From contig PHCQ01000021.1 of assembly GCA_002840835.1 (NCBI GenBank), positions 1 through 64,000 of the forward strand: a stretch of DNA of 64,000 nt, written 5' to 3'. How positions within the stretch are numbered: position 1 is the first letter of the stretch; each line of letters opens with the position of its first letter. The translations under genes were made by a program, and so were the position numbers. The notes under the pieces were generated by a model. The model did no database searches and had not been told where the DNA came from. It saw only the letters and a list, made by a program, of their open reading frames with translations. Below are positions 51,027 to 60,183 of the stretch, one piece after another. Source of the DNA: Betaproteobacteria bacterium HGW-Betaproteobacteria-16. GTDB taxonomy: Bacteria > Pseudomonadota > Gammaproteobacteria > Burkholderiales > Burkholderiaceae_C.

Positions 51027-51410
51027 TCAGCCCGTTTTCAGCGCGGTCACTTCCACTTCGATCTTCATGCGCGGATCGAGCAGGCTGGCCGAGATCATCA
51101 TGGCCGCAGGGCGGACTTCGCCCAGGTACTTGCGCAGCACCGGCCAGCAGGCTTCGAACTCGCTGGCGTTCGGTAGCACGTAGGTCACGCGCACCACGTC
51201 GGCCCAGCGGGCGCCGGCCTGGGTGAGGGCGGTTTCGATGTTCTTCATGCACTGCTCGGCCTGCTCGACGACGTTGTCCGAGATGGTCATGGCGGCGTAG
51301 TCGAACCCGGTGGTGCCGGAGACAAACACCCAGGGGCCGGCGACCATGGCGCGGCTGTAGCCGATCTGGGTTTCGAAGGGGGAGCCGGAGCTGATGAGTT
51401 GGCGGTTCAT
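51027..51410 (-). CDS. RidA-family protein
   Basis: The 127-residue protein matches the Rid/YjgF fold: SSGSPFETQIGYSRAMVAGPWVFVSGTTGFD, then EQAEQCMKNIETALTQAGARWADVVRVTYVL and IEVEVTALK. The conserved Arg of imine deaminases (usually R105 in RidA, in an xxxRMxxE context) appears as DPRMKIEVE. RidA proteins hydrolyse reactive enamine/imine intermediates; the exact substrate for this subfamily is unclear. It diverges from pirin. Confidence 0.9.
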   Translation of the reverse strand: MNRQLISSGSPFETQIGYSRAMVAGPWVFVSGTTGFDYAAMTISDNVVEQAEQCMKNIETALTQAGARWADVVRVTYVLPNASEFEACWPVLRKYLGEVRPAAMMISASLLDPRMKIEVEVTALKTG

Positions 51411-51644
51411 GGGATGACGTGGGTGGGAGTGCATGGGCGAGACAAGGACTGCTGCCACTGTACAACTCGCAGGGCATTGAGGCAGGGCCAGTCTGGCGGC
51501 CGGGAGGCGGTTGGGACATTGATCGTTCTGAAAATGGAACGCTGAGTGTGATCTATGCCCACTACCGGTTTTTTCACCATCCCCATATGCTCTATCTACG
51601 GGCCACGATGCGTGTCTGGTGTCTGGCCGTTTCAAGGAGTTCCC

Positions 51645-52511
51645 ATGAAAAAAGTGCTTGCTGTTCACAATGCGCCGCCCCGCCACTGGGTGGGCGACGG
51701 CTTTCCCGTGCGTTCGCTGTTCAGCTACAACGGCCTGGGCCTGCAGCTCAGCCCGTTCCTGATGCTCGACCACGCCGCACCCACCCACTTTGAACCGGCG
51801 GCTCGCCCTCGCGGCGTGGGGCAGCACCCGCACCGCGGGTTCGAGACCGTGACCATCGTCTACCAGGGCGAGCTGGAACACCGCGACTCCACGGGTGCCG
51901 GCGGCAAGATTGGCGCAGGCGATGTGCAATGGATGACCGCAGCCGGCGGCATCGTGCACGAAGAATTCCATTCGAGTGCGTTTACTGAAAGCGGCGGCAC
52001 CATGGAAATGGTTCAACTGTGGGTGAACCTGCCCGCCAAAGACAAGCTGGCGCCAGCGGGCTACCAGACGCTGCTGGACGCCCAGATTCCTTCGGTGGAC
52101 CTGGCCGACGGGGCAGGCCGTGTGCGCGTGATTGCGGGGTCGTTTGACGGACACAAGGGGCCGGCGCGCACCTTCACGCCCATCGATGTTTGGGACATCC
52201 GCCTGGAGAAAGACGGCATTGCGCAGATGAAGGCGCAAGAGGGCCACACGCTGGCGCTGGTGGTGCTCAAGGGCACGGTGATGGTGAATTCGGAGCATGT
52301 GGTGCGCGAAGGCCAACTGGTGCATCTGGACCGCGCGGGCAGCGATGTGCGCATCGAAGCCAACGGCGAGGCCACGGTGCTCTGGCTTTCTGGCGAGCCG
52401 ATTGATGAACCGGTGGTGGGTTATGGGCCCTTCGTGATGAACAGCGAGGCCGAGATTCACCAGGCGATTGCGGACTTCAACAGCGGCAAGTTCGGGCAGG
52501 TGCCTGCTTGA
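51645..52511 (+). CDS. Pirin-family protein
   Basis: This is a bicupin of 288 residues. The N-terminal cupin carries GVGQHPHRGFETVTIVYQGELEHRDSTG and MTAAGGIVHEE, in which the His/His/His/Glu metal ligands of pirin are recognisable (HPH, H, E). A VQLWVNLPAKDK segment follows. Pirins bind Fe and can act as quercetinases or co-regulators. The ATG at 51645 is preceded by AAGGAG. Confidence 0.93.
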   Translation: MKKVLAVHNAPPRHWVGDGFPVRSLFSYNGLGLQLSPFLMLDHAAPTHFEPAARPRGVGQHPHRGFETVTIVYQGELEHRDSTGAGGKIGAGDVQWMTAAGGIVHEEFHSSAFTESGGTMEMVQLWVNLPAKDKLAPAGYQTLLDAQIPSVDLADGAGRVRVIAGSFDGHKGPARTFTPIDVWDIRLEKDGIAQMKAQEGHTLALVVLKGTVMVNSEHVVREGQLVHLDRAGSDVRIEANGEATVLWLSGEPIDEPVVGYGPFVMNSEAEIHQAIADFNSGKFGQVPA

Positions 52512-52583
52512 GCCTTGGCGCCTGCAGGGACCCTTTGTCTCAACGGGGAAGGGGGGCCTGCGGCGAGGCGGGCTTCGGGCACA

Positions 52584-53066
52584 TCACGGCCGGTGGGACT
52601 CAGTGCGATGGGGCGGCTGCTGTTCGAGCAACGTCTTCAGCCGTTTTGCGGCGACGTGCGCCCGCTTCTGCATCACGGCCCTGGCCATCGGCAGAATCAG
52701 CAGCCGAACGGCCCAGTGCCTGCTGCGGCTGTACATGGCCCAGTGGACGCTTATTTGATGCTGTGTTGTCTCCGAGATGCTGATTTCCATGCGGGGCAGC
52801 AAGGGTCGGAAGTCGCCTTCCGTGACGAACCGCAGGTTCTCCACAGCGTCAACGACCGTGAGCGTGACCTTGCGTTTGCCCATCAGGGGAACGACCACGG
52901 TTTCCAGGTATTTTTTCCCAGGCTCGCCATGACGAAGGCCGTTTCCGGATTCGATCGAAACGACGCCTGGAAACCACTCCTGAAAGCGCTCCATGTTGCT
53001 CAGAACGAGAAAAGCCTGCGCAGCCGTGGCCCTGACGGGGGTTTCGGTTTGTGCCAGAAGGATCAT
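52584..53066 (-). CDS. SRPBCC-family protein
   Basis: The 160-residue product has the START-like pattern: VRATAAQAFLVLSNMERFQEWFPGVVSIESG at the start, mixed beta strands in the middle (YLETVVVPLMGKRKVTLTVV), and a long C-terminal helix with basic residues (MQKRAHVAAKRLKTLLEQ). Members bind hydrophobic ligands such as polyketides or quinones; nothing here fixes the ligand. It is convergent with the pirin gene. Confidence 0.8.
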   Translation of the reverse strand: MILLAQTETPVRATAAQAFLVLSNMERFQEWFPGVVSIESGNGLRHGEPGKKYLETVVVPLMGKRKVTLTVVDAVENLRFVTEGDFRPLLPRMEISISETTQHQISVHWAMYSRSRHWAVRLLILPMARAVMQKRAHVAAKRLKTLLEQQPPHRTESHRP

Positions 53067-53232
53067 TGAGGGGTTTCCGTGCGTGAATGCGGGTTGACTT
53101 GCCGATGGGCGCATTTGGCTCGGCGTGACCGAAGGGCCCGGGACTTTGCGGTCGGGGAGGGCGAAGCGGCTCGCCCTTGCGGCGCGAGACCGTCCGCACA
53201 TCGCAGTGACCCAGGAAGAGCCGGACTGTGGA

Positions 53233-54258
53233 TCAGTGCGGTGTGGCGTCCGAAGCGGCCAGCACCGCCTTGCCCTTGGCCACCGGCGTCGGCTTGTCCA
53301 GTCGCACGCCGTTTTTCACCGCCACCACCTCGGCCATGATGGACAGTGCAATTTCGGCCGGGGTCTTGCTGCCGATGTAGAGGCCAGCCGGGCCGTGCAG
53401 CGCTTGCAGAGCTTCGTCAGAAAGGCCGAAGTGTTCGCGCAGGCGGGCGCGGCGCTGTTCGCTGTTGCGCCTGGAGCCGATGGCGCCCACGTAGAAGGCC
53501 TGGGACTGCAGGGCGTCGATCAGCGCCAGGTCGTCGAGCTTGGGGTCGTGCGTGAGCGCAACCACCGCGGTGCGGGCGTCGGGTTTCAGGCGCAGCACCA
53601 GGTCGTCGGGCATTTCGTGGCTCAGCTCTACGCCGGGCAGCGCCCAGGTGGCGCGCTGCTCGGAACGCGGGTCGCACACGATCACCTCGAAGCCCATGCT
53701 CAGCGCCATTTCGCACAGGTAGCGCGAGAGGTCGCCGGCGCCGATGACGATCAGCCTTGCCTGCGGACCCAGAAAGGTGTGCAGCTGGGTGTCGTCGAGC
53801 CGGGGCACGCCATCGCGCTGGCCGGGTCGCAGGGTCACTTCTCCACTGTTCAGGTCCAGCACGCGTTCGGTGCTCTGGCGTTGCTGGCAGGCCTGCAACA
53901 GTTCAGGCAGCCTGCTGTGGGTGGCCACCGGCTCCAGCACCAGTTCCACCGTGCCCCCGCAGGGCAGGCCAAACCGGTGCGCCTCATCGGCAGAGATGCC
54001 GTAGCGCAGCACGGTGGGCGTGCCGCTGGCGCACACGGTAGACACGCCGCCTTCGTGAATGCGGTGGATCAGGTCGTCTTCAATGCAGCCACCTGAAACC
54101 GAACCCACCGTTTCGCCCCTGGCGTTGATGGCCATGAGCGAACCTGGCGGACGCGGGGAAGAGCCCCAGGTGCGCGCCACGGTCACCAGCACCACCGGCT
54201 CGCCAGCGGCGTGCCATTCGGTGGCAGTGCGCAATACGCGGGTGTCGAGGTCTTCCAT
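53233..54258 (-). CDS. xdhC: XdhC/CoxI-family molybdenum-hydroxylase maturation protein
   Basis: XdhC proteins bind molybdenum cofactor, promote its sulfuration and insert it into xanthine-dehydrogenase-type enzymes. The N-terminal XdhC_CoxI domain (VVLVTVARTWGSSPRPPGSLM, GSVSGGCIEDD) is followed by a C-terminal Rossmann-like XdhC_C domain (RLIVIGAGDLSRYLCEMA, VVALTHDPKLDDLAL, GAIGSRRNSEQRRARL). The length is 341. It lies 21 bp downstream of the large molybdenum subunit, consistent with a dedicated chaperone. Confidence 0.94.
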   Translation of the reverse strand: MEDLDTRVLRTATEWHAAGEPVVLVTVARTWGSSPRPPGSLMAINARGETVGSVSGGCIEDDLIHRIHEGGVSTVCASGTPTVLRYGISADEAHRFGLPCGGTVELVLEPVATHSRLPELLQACQQRQSTERVLDLNSGEVTLRPGQRDGVPRLDDTQLHTFLGPQARLIVIGAGDLSRYLCEMALSMGFEVIVCDPRSEQRATWALPGVELSHEMPDDLVLRLKPDARTAVVALTHDPKLDDLALIDALQSQAFYVGAIGSRRNSEQRRARLREHFGLSDEALQALHGPAGLYIGSKTPAEIALSIMAEVVAVKNGVRLDKPTPVAKGKAVLAASDATPH

Positions 54259-54279
54259 GGCGGCTCCTGTGGGTGGCGA

Positions 54280-56559
54280 TCATGCCATCTTGAAGGGCAG
54301 TTCGCGCAGCGGTTTGCCAGTCAATTGCGCAATGGCGTTGGCAAAGGCCGGCGCCAGCGGTGGCACGCCCGGCTCGCCCATGCCGGTGGGGGCGTCGGCG
54401 CTGGGCACGATGTGCACCGCGATGGCCGGCATGTCGGTGATGCGCGGCACCACGAAGTCGCCAAAGTTGCTTTGTTCCACCACGCCGTCTTTCAGGGTGA
54501 TGGCCGCACCTGGCAGGCACATGGACAGGCCCATGAGCGCGCCACCCTGGATCTGCGCTTCCACACTCTTCGGGTTCACCGCCAGGTTGCAGTGCACCCC
54601 GGCGGTGACCTGGTGCAGCTTGGGCGCACCGTCGACCACCGAAGCTTCCACCACATAGGCCACCACAGAGCTGAACGATTCGTGCACCGCTACGCCCCAG
54701 GCGCGCCCGGTTGCCAGCTTCTTCTTGCCGTAGCCGCTCTTGTCGACCGCCAGTTGCAGCGCGGCGCGGTGGCGTGTGGCCTTGGCGTCCATGAGCTTCA
54801 TGCGGTAGGCCACCGGGTCTTGCTTGGTGGCGCGGGCGATGTCGTCGATCAGCGTTTCCATCACGTAGCCGGTGTGGGTGGAGCCCACGCTGCGCCACCA
54901 CAGCACCGGCACATTCAGCTTGGGGTGGTGGGCGGAAAGCCGCATGGGTACGTGGTAGGGCTCCTTCATGCCTTCCACCATGGTCGTGTCCACGCCGCCC
55001 TGGACCATCATGGGTTCAAAGAACGTGCCGGCCATGATGGACTGGCCAACGATCACATGGTCCCAGGCCAGCACCTTGCCTTCGGCGTCAAATCCGATCT
55101 CTGCGCGGTGCACATGCATGGGTCGGTAGTAGCCGCCGCGCACGTCGTCTTCGCGGCTCCAGAGTGTGCGCACCGGCGCGCTGTGACCGGCGGCCTGGGC
55201 GGCCTTGGCGATGCTGCAGGCCTCCACCACATAATCGCTGGCGATGATGGCGCGCCGGCCAAAACCGCCACCCGCCATCTGCACTTCCAGGGCCACGTTC
55301 TCGGGTTTCACACCCAGCACGCGCGCAGCGGCGGCAGCGTCGGTGCCGGGCATCTGGGTGCCCACCCACAGCTTGGCCTTGGCGTCGGCCCCCGTGCCAG
55401 TGAGCTGCACGGTGCAGTTCAGCGGCTCCATGGGCGCGTGGGCCAGGTAGGGGAACACGAATTCGGCGCTGATCTTGAGCGGTGCGCTGGCCAGCGGGGC
55501 CATGTCGGCATCGTGTTTGATGTGGCCGGTCTTGGACGCGAGTTCGCGGTAGCTGGCGAGCTGACGGGTGCTGTCCACCTTTTCGCGACCAGCGTCGTTC
55601 CACTGCACCTTCAGCGCCTCGCGGCCTTGTTTGGCGGCCCAGTAGCCGGTGGCCAGCACGGCCACGCCTTCACCGCCATCGTGCAGGGGCACGCGCAGCA
55701 CCGCCTTCACGCCGGGCACGGCGCGGGCAGCGGCGTCGTCCACCGCGGCCACCTTGCTGCCGAACACCGGCGGGCGGGCCAGAACAGCGGTGAGCATGCC
55801 GGGCAGGTTCACATCGATGCCGAAATCCTGCTGGCCGCTGGATTTGTCCTTGGCGTCGAGCCGGGTGGTGGGCTGGCCAATGATCTTGAAGCGGGCAGGG
55901 TCCTTGAGCGTCACCTGGGCCGGCACAGGCTGCTGCATGGCGGCCTCCGCCAGTTCGCCGTAGGTGAGGCGCTTGCCACCGGGGCCAATGACCACACTGC
56001 GTTCTGCAGCCAGCGATGAGACCGGCACGTTCCACTGTTTGGCCGCCGCAGCCAGCAGCATGGTGCGGGTGCGTGCGCCCAGTTCGCGGTACTGGGTGTA
56101 GGAGTGTTTCATCGACGTGGAGCCGCCCGTGATGTGCAAGCCGAAGGCAGGGTCGGCGTAGGCCATGTCGGCGCTGCCGTGTACGGCCTGCACCCGGGTC
56201 CAGTCGGCGTCCAGCTCTTCTGCCAGCACCATGGCCAGGCCGGTGTGCACGCCCTGACCGAATTCCAGGCGGTTGATGGTCACGGTGATGGCGCCGTCGC
56301 TGGCGATGCGCACGAAGGCGGCCGGTTGCTGGGAAGGCTTGAGGCCTTCGGCTGCGGCGGGTGCGGCAGCATCTTGCTGGGCATTGGCCAGCAGGGGGAA
56401 GGCGCCGAGCGCGAACCCGGACGCGGTGGCCACCTTGAGGAAGCTGCGGCGGGCAATGCCTGCGGCGCCATCGGTTTCGGGCGCGTCGTGCAGGCGGTGG
56501 GCCAGCGCGGGCGGCAGCATCGACCGGATCTGGTCAGCGGAGAGGGAATGGATGTGCAT
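54280..56559 (-). CDS. Molybdopterin-dependent oxidoreductase large subunit (xanthine dehydrogenase/isoquinoline 1-oxidoreductase type), Tat-exported
   Basis: A twin-arginine motif (ARRSFLKVATASGFALGAFPLLANA) near residues 35-60 directs the folded enzyme to the periplasm. The molybdenum domain shows INRLEFGQGVHTGLAMVLAEEL, QMAGGGFGRR, VLWWRSVGSTHTGYVMETLIDDIA and, near the C-terminus, PTGMGEPGVPPLAPAF, which contains the active-site glutamate. The 759-residue length and lack of FAD match IorB-like or membrane-linked aldehyde dehydrogenase large subunits. The substrate is unknown; an aldehyde or N-heterocycle is likely. It follows the 2Fe-2S subunit after 13 bp. Confidence 0.93.
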   Translation of the reverse strand: MHIHSLSADQIRSMLPPALAHRLHDAPETDGAAGIARRSFLKVATASGFALGAFPLLANAQQDAAAPAAAEGLKPSQQPAAFVRIASDGAITVTINRLEFGQGVHTGLAMVLAEELDADWTRVQAVHGSADMAYADPAFGLHITGGSTSMKHSYTQYRELGARTRTMLLAAAAKQWNVPVSSLAAERSVVIGPGGKRLTYGELAEAAMQQPVPAQVTLKDPARFKIIGQPTTRLDAKDKSSGQQDFGIDVNLPGMLTAVLARPPVFGSKVAAVDDAAARAVPGVKAVLRVPLHDGGEGVAVLATGYWAAKQGREALKVQWNDAGREKVDSTRQLASYRELASKTGHIKHDADMAPLASAPLKISAEFVFPYLAHAPMEPLNCTVQLTGTGADAKAKLWVGTQMPGTDAAAAARVLGVKPENVALEVQMAGGGFGRRAIIASDYVVEACSIAKAAQAAGHSAPVRTLWSREDDVRGGYYRPMHVHRAEIGFDAEGKVLAWDHVIVGQSIMAGTFFEPMMVQGGVDTTMVEGMKEPYHVPMRLSAHHPKLNVPVLWWRSVGSTHTGYVMETLIDDIARATKQDPVAYRMKLMDAKATRHRAALQLAVDKSGYGKKKLATGRAWGVAVHESFSSVVAYVVEASVVDGAPKLHQVTAGVHCNLAVNPKSVEAQIQGGALMGLSMCLPGAAITLKDGVVEQSNFGDFVVPRITDMPAIAVHIVPSADAPTGMGEPGVPPLAPAFANAIAQLTGKPLRELPFKMA

Positions 56560-56572
56560 GATGGGTCTCCTG

Positions 56573-57037
56573 TCAGGCCAGCGAACGGGCCGCGTCCTGG
56601 ATGGCAAGCCGAATGCGTGCATAGGTGCCGCAGCGGCAGATGTTGCCGGCCATGGCGGCGTCGATGTCGGCGTCAGAGGGCTTCTTGTTGGTCTTGAGCA
56701 GGGCAGTGGCACTCATGATCTGGCCGCTCTGGCAGTAGCCGCACTGGGCCACGTCGTGCTTGACCCATGCGGTCTGCAAGGCGGTGCCCACTCGGTCCTT
56801 GCCGCCAGTGGTGGCCTCGATGGTTGTGATGGGTTTGCCGGCGGCCGCTGAAATGGGCGTGACGCAGGAACGGATGGCCTGGCCGTCGAGGTGCACGGTG
56901 CAGGCGCCACAGAGCGAGGCGCCGCAACCGAACTTGGTGCCGGTGAGGCCCAGTGTGTCACGCAGTGCCCAGAGAATGGGGGTGCCGGGGTCCACATCGA
57001 CCGTGTGCGGTCGGCCGTTGACGTTCAAGGTGGTCAT
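56573..57037 (-). CDS. 2Fe-2S subunit of the molybdenum hydroxylase
   Basis: This 154-residue protein carries both iron-sulfur domains of the family. The plant-ferredoxin type is [17 protein letters not shown]...SCVTP; the helical type is [11 protein letters not shown]...GNICRCGTY. It transfers electrons from the molybdenum subunit. The N-terminus [25 protein letters not shown] lacks a signal peptide, so it is probably exported as a complex with the Tat-signal-bearing large subunit. It is the first gene of the operon and divergent from an AraC regulator. Confidence 0.96.
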   Translation of the reverse strand: MTTLNVNGRPHTVDVDPGTPILWALRDTLGLTGTKFGCGASLCGACTVHLDGQAIRSCVTPISAAAGKPITTIEATTGGKDRVGTALQTAWVKHDVAQCGYCQSGQIMSATALLKTNKKPSDADIDAAMAGNICRCGTYARIRLAIQDAARSLA

Positions 57038-57254
57038 GGGGTGCTCCTGTTCTGAGGCGTCGTTGAAGCGGCAGAGTTTGCCGGGCGATGGGGGCGCAAA
57101 TTTGCCGGTTTTGACGTATGTTTTGCCATTTCTGATGATTCACCGTTGAAAGCCAGACCGATCTGGCGAACGGCGGTACAGTCGCCTTCGACTGCTCCTG
57201 GTGGTGCTGCCCATTGCTGGTGGCCCCTGCACCTTTTGCACGAATCAAAACGCC

Positions 57255-58175
57255 ATGCCCATCCAAGCGCTCGCCCACCAGATTGCCCGGATTGCCGGAA
57301 TCGACGGCAACCACAGCACTGCCTTTGCGCCTCTTTCATTGCATCGCCGCAGCGCGCGCACCGATCCCATGCCCTGTATCTACGGGCTTGGGCTGGCGGT
57401 GGTGGCGCAGGGGCACAAGCAGGTGATCGCGGGCGAGCAGGTGCTGAACTACGGACCGGGCCAGTCGCTGCTGGTTTCGGCGGACCTCCCGGTCATCGGT
57501 CAGATCGACCAGGCCGACCTGGCCCACCCGTTCCTGTGCATTTACCTCGCGCTGGACGCTCGCGCGTTGTTGCAGATGGCTGCTGAAATGGACCTGCCCC
57601 CGGTGGGGCGCGAGCAGGTGCCGCGCGCCTTGTCGCTGAATGTGATCGACACCCCATTGCTCGAAGCGGTGATCAGGCTGGTGCAGGTGCTGGAAGAGCC
57701 AGAGCTGGTGACCACCGTGGCGCCCTTGGTCCAGCAGGAAATCATGGCGCGCCTGCTGGTGGGCCCACATGGGCCGAACCTGCGCCAAATTGTGGCTGGC
57801 GGCACACCCAGCCATCAGGTGGCCCAGGCCATGGCCTGGCTTCGGCTCAACTACAAGAGCGATTTCCTGATCGACGAACTCGCGGCCCGCGCGCACATGA
57901 GCCCGTCTACCTTCCGTCTGCATTTTCGTGGCCTCACCGGCATGAGCCCCTTGCAGTACCAGAAGCAGCTGCGGCTGCAGGAAGCGAGGCAGTTGATGAT
58001 CAACGAGGCGTTGGACGCCGGCACCACGGCGGCGCGGGTGGGCTACGAAAGCGCCTCGCAGTTCAGCCGGGACTACAGCCGACTGTTCGGTGAACCGCCG
58101 CAGCGCGACATCCGGCGCATGCTCAGTCCCGCTGCGGCGGCGGACTGCCCGCCGGCACAGCACCTGGCCATGTGA
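57255..58175 (+). CDS. AraC-family transcriptional regulator
   Basis: The C-terminal ~100 residues form the paired AraC helix-turn-helix: DFLIDELAARAHMSPSTFRLHFRGLTGMSPLQYQKQLRLQEARQLM, and a second GYESASQFSRDYSRLFGEPPQRDIRRM. The N-terminal cupin-like sensor includes PCIYGLGLAVVAQGHKQVIAGE and LVSADLPVIGQ, typical of the AraC_N group. The length is 306 residues from the ATG at 57255. It is divergent from the molybdenum hydroxylase operon and is probably its regulator, sensing the substrate; this is inference from gene order. Confidence 0.9.
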   Translation: MPIQALAHQIARIAGIDGNHSTAFAPLSLHRRSARTDPMPCIYGLGLAVVAQGHKQVIAGEQVLNYGPGQSLLVSADLPVIGQIDQADLAHPFLCIYLALDARALLQMAAEMDLPPVGREQVPRALSLNVIDTPLLEAVIRLVQVLEEPELVTTVAPLVQQEIMARLLVGPHGPNLRQIVAGGTPSHQVAQAMAWLRLNYKSDFLIDELAARAHMSPSTFRLHFRGLTGMSPLQYQKQLRLQEARQLMINEALDAGTTAARVGYESASQFSRDYSRLFGEPPQRDIRRMLSPAAAADCPPAQHLAM

Positions 58176-58251
58176 AGCTTTTGCTGGCCATGGTTTGGCC
58201 AAGCGAAGGGCCCGGCTGCAAAATCCCGGTGGCCGTCGGTCACAATCGCAC

Positions 58252-59031
58252 ATGCTCCCCAAAGTCACCCCTCTGCCGTCCACGCGTGAGCCAGAAGTCA
58301 CGCTTTCGTGCGCCCAGTGCCACTTGCGGCCAATGGCACTGTTCCAGGCGCACGAGCCCGCCGAGCTGGAGCTGGTGCAGTCGCTCAAGCGGCGCGACAT
58401 GCTGCTGTCTGCAGGGCAAGCGTTGATCCAGGAGGGTCAGGTCGACGCACCGCTCTACACGCTGCACAGGGGCTGGGCATTCCGCTTCAAGACGCTGAGC
58501 GACGGGCGCCGGCAGATCCTGAACTTCCTGCTCGCGGGAGACTTCATCGGGGTGCAGCAGAAGATGGGCGACGCCGCCGCGCACGGAGTGGAAACGCTGA
58601 CCGAGGCCGTGTTCTGCGTGTTCCAGCGCGACTCGCTGTGGGAGATTCACCGGCGTTCGCCCACCATGGGCTTCAACGTGACCTGGCTCACCGCGCACGA
58701 AGAATCGCTGGTGGACGACACGCTGCTTTCGGTGGGGCGACGCAGTGCCGAAGAGCGCATTGCCATGCTGCTGATCCTGCTGTTCAAGCGGGCGGCTGCA
58801 TTGCAGGAAGACGCTGGTGCCAAGGGCGTGCCGTTTCCTTTGACGCAGCAGCACGTGGCCGACGCCCTGGGCCTGTCGCTCGTGCACACCAACAAGACGC
58901 TGCGCAAGCTGGAAAAGCGCGGCCTGCACCAGATCATCGAGGGCCGCTTGTTCATGCGCGATGTGAAGGCGCTCGGTCGGCTGGCCGATTTGTACGGAGA
59001 CGGCCGCCCGCCGGTGCGCCCGCTGGTGTGA
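58252..59031 (+). CDS. Crp/Fnr-family regulator with two N-terminal cysteines
   Basis: A cyclic-nucleotide-binding-like sensor (residues ~45-155, LYTLHRGWAFRFKTLSDGRRQILNFLLAGDFIG) is joined to a Crp-type HTH (LTQQHVADALGLSLVHTNKTLRKLEKRGL). The N-terminus reads CAQCHLRPMALF, giving Cys-x2-Cys. A further cysteine in AVFCVF sits where Fnr has its fourth ligand, but the third N-terminal cysteine is missing. So it may bind a cluster in an unusual way or sense another signal. The length is 259 residues. Confidence 0.88.
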   Translation: MLPKVTPLPSTREPEVTLSCAQCHLRPMALFQAHEPAELELVQSLKRRDMLLSAGQALIQEGQVDAPLYTLHRGWAFRFKTLSDGRRQILNFLLAGDFIGVQQKMGDAAAHGVETLTEAVFCVFQRDSLWEIHRRSPTMGFNVTWLTAHEESLVDDTLLSVGRRSAEERIAMLLILLFKRAAALQEDAGAKGVPFPLTQQHVADALGLSLVHTNKTLRKLEKRGLHQIIEGRLFMRDVKALGRLADLYGDGRPPVRPLV

Positions 59032-59213
59032 ACGAGTCCGGGGATGAAAACCCGTATTGACAACCCGTAACACCTTTGTTGGGGTTCATGTCTTTGTACA
59101 CAGTGAACGGTTGACCTGCGGCCTACATTGAGTCCAACCCTGCTACCCGCCGCAAAGGCCGGCAGGGATGTTGCAGCCTCCACCTTGAACGGCGGGGGCT
59201 GCGGCAAGACGCA

Positions 59214-60041
59214 ATGCCCACAAAGGCCAACATGATCCCTACCGTCTCACGGTTTGAAACGAACCAGTTGCTGGGCCACCTCTCTCCAGCCGAATCGCTT
59301 TGGCTGGAGCACGACCTGGAGCGTGTGGAGCTGGTCGTTGGCACGGTGCTGCATGCCAGTGGCTCAGCGTTGCGCCACGTGTACTTTCCAGGCACCGCCA
59401 CCGTGTCGCTGGTGTCCCTGATGGCGGATGGCGCATCGGCCGAAGTGGCGGTGGTGGGCCGTGAAGGCATGGTGGGCGTGTGTGCCTTCATGGGCAACGC
59501 CGGTGCGCTGAGCGATGCCGTGGTCCAGCGCCCGGGCCACGCCTGGCGCATGAGCACCGCAGCCGTGTTGCACCACACCCGCCGCTCGCCGGATTTCATG
59601 CAGCAGTTGCTGGGCTACACCCAGGCGCTGTTCACACACATGGCACAGGCCAGCGCCTGCAACCGTCATCACGCGCTCGACGAGCAGGTGTGCCGCTGGA
59701 TGCTGCAGCACCTGGACCGCCAGGATGGCAACGAATTGCAGGTCACGCAGGAGCGCATGGCCCGCCTGTTGGGTGTGCGGCGTGAGGGCGTCACCTGGGC
59801 TGCGCTCAAATTGCAGAAGGCCGGCCTGATCGAATACCGGCGCGGCCGCATTTCCATCCTGGACCGAACCGGGCTGGAGGCGCGCAGCTGTGAGTGCTAC
59901 GGCGTGGTGCGCAGGGCCTTCGACCGGTTGTCGTGTTCGCACAGCCCCGCGCGGCGCGCTCCTTCGATGGCAGACATGGGTCTGGCCACACTGGTGGTTC
60001 ACCGCCAGCCCGTGGCCGTCAATTCCATGGCCGTCAACTGA
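59214..60041 (+). CDS. Crp/Fnr-family regulator (paralogue without cluster cysteines)
   Basis: The N-terminal half resembles a degenerate cNMP-binding domain: LSPAESLWLEHDLERVELVVGTVLHASG and VYFPGTATVSLVSLMADGASAEVAVVGREGMVGVCAFMG. The C-terminal HTH is VTQERMARLLGVRREGVTWAALKLQKAGLIEYRRGRISILDR. No N-terminal cysteine motif is present. This is the Crp/Fnr subgroup common in soil and water bacteria with unknown signal. The length is 275. The ~180-bp spacer to the upstream Crp/Fnr gene suggests a separate promoter. Confidence 0.88.
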   Translation: MPTKANMIPTVSRFETNQLLGHLSPAESLWLEHDLERVELVVGTVLHASGSALRHVYFPGTATVSLVSLMADGASAEVAVVGREGMVGVCAFMGNAGALSDAVVQRPGHAWRMSTAAVLHHTRRSPDFMQQLLGYTQALFTHMAQASACNRHHALDEQVCRWMLQHLDRQDGNELQVTQERMARLLGVRREGVTWAALKLQKAGLIEYRRGRISILDRTGLEARSCECYGVVRRAFDRLSCSHSPARRAPSMADMGLATLVVHRQPVAVNSMAVN

Positions 60042-60183
60042 ATTTCGCGTGGTGGTGCCTGCAGTGCCCAGTGGCCTGCCGCACCACCCGCATCCCTCCT
60101 GCAGTCGCCAGTTGTCTACCAGACAAGCTGCCGCACGCAGATTTCGCCCCGCCATTCAATCCTCACTATCTGGGAGCTACCAC

